Below, one piece after another: positions 21,423-21,434 of a DNA stretch of 21,434 nucleotides. Within the stretch, counting starts at the first letter, position 1, and every line of letters starts with the position of its first letter. The translations under genes were made by a program, and so were the position numbers. The DNA is taken from assembly GCA_020846375.1 (NCBI GenBank), contig JADLDZ010000019.1:1-21434 (forward strand). The letters run 5' to 3'. The notes under the pieces were generated by a model. The model was not told the DNA's origin and ran no database searches. It worked only from the letters and a program-made list of their open reading frames with translations. The stretch is from Nitrospirales bacterium (GTDB taxonomy: Bacteria; Nitrospirota; Thermodesulfovibrionia; Thermodesulfovibrionales; Dissulfurispiraceae).

Positions 21423-21434
21423 CAAAATAGCTTA

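Overview
The window reads as one end and the early/control arm of an integrated temperate element (prophage or phage-like island). No capsid, tail or terminase gene is present, so the structural half, if there is one, lies beyond base 21434. Dense GC-rich genes, frequent 4-base start/stop overlaps, strong AGGAGG-type ribosome sites, a CII (CP76)-like regulator and a Mor-like activator suggest a Gram-negative, proteobacterial-type host. A deltaproteobacterial or related lineage is my guess; nothing in the window proves it.

Left end (1-3205): a short chromosomal flank is followed by the 3' half of a tRNA-Val(CAC) gene (177-223), the duplicated attachment core expected when an element integrates into a tRNA 3' end. 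A leftward operon then runs XRE repressor, signal-peptide protein, signal-peptide staphylococcal-nuclease-like protein, tyrosine integrase. A divergent control region (3148-3205) carries back-to-back promoters and two operator-like palindromes. A third copy lies at the end of the rightward Cro-like gene. Both divergent genes look as if they start translation at or next to their transcription starts (leaderless).

Rightward early region (3206-10488): Cro-like, CII-like and excisionase-like DNA-binding proteins, a small membrane protein, a putative OB-fold protein, two unknown proteins, a MazG/Nmad1-like protein, small basic ORFs, another XRE regulator and a 1050-residue zinc-finger/Toprim/P-loop primase-helicase. 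Immediately downstream, 10489-11415 has no convincing gene. It holds a cluster of GGGGAAG(TT) repeats in both orientations followed by an AT-rich tract, a good candidate replication origin.

Central region (11416-13006): a second, XerC/D-type tyrosine recombinase overlaps a Mor-like activator that appears to contain a duplicated Mor N-terminal domain.

Cargo 1 (13003-17196), lower in GC than its surroundings: C5-cytosine methyltransferase, MORC/MutL-like GHKL ATPase, an unrecognised Rossmann/methyltransferase-like protein and a Vsr-type mismatch endonuclease. The first three are translationally coupled. This is the strongest candidate for an incompletely described defence system.

Cargo 2 (17489-19864): a 63-residue protein behind a terminator-like leader, then a large protein fusing an adenine-methylase-like domain to a Mom/GNAT-like domain, then a ParB-domain protein. 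The arrangement resembles Mu com-mom: a small gene, a structured leader lacking a Shine-Dalgarno site, then the modification gene.

Cargo 3 (19868-21253), AT-richer, with its own near-consensus promoter: a HEPN-like protein and a membrane-anchored protein, resembling a two-gene moron.
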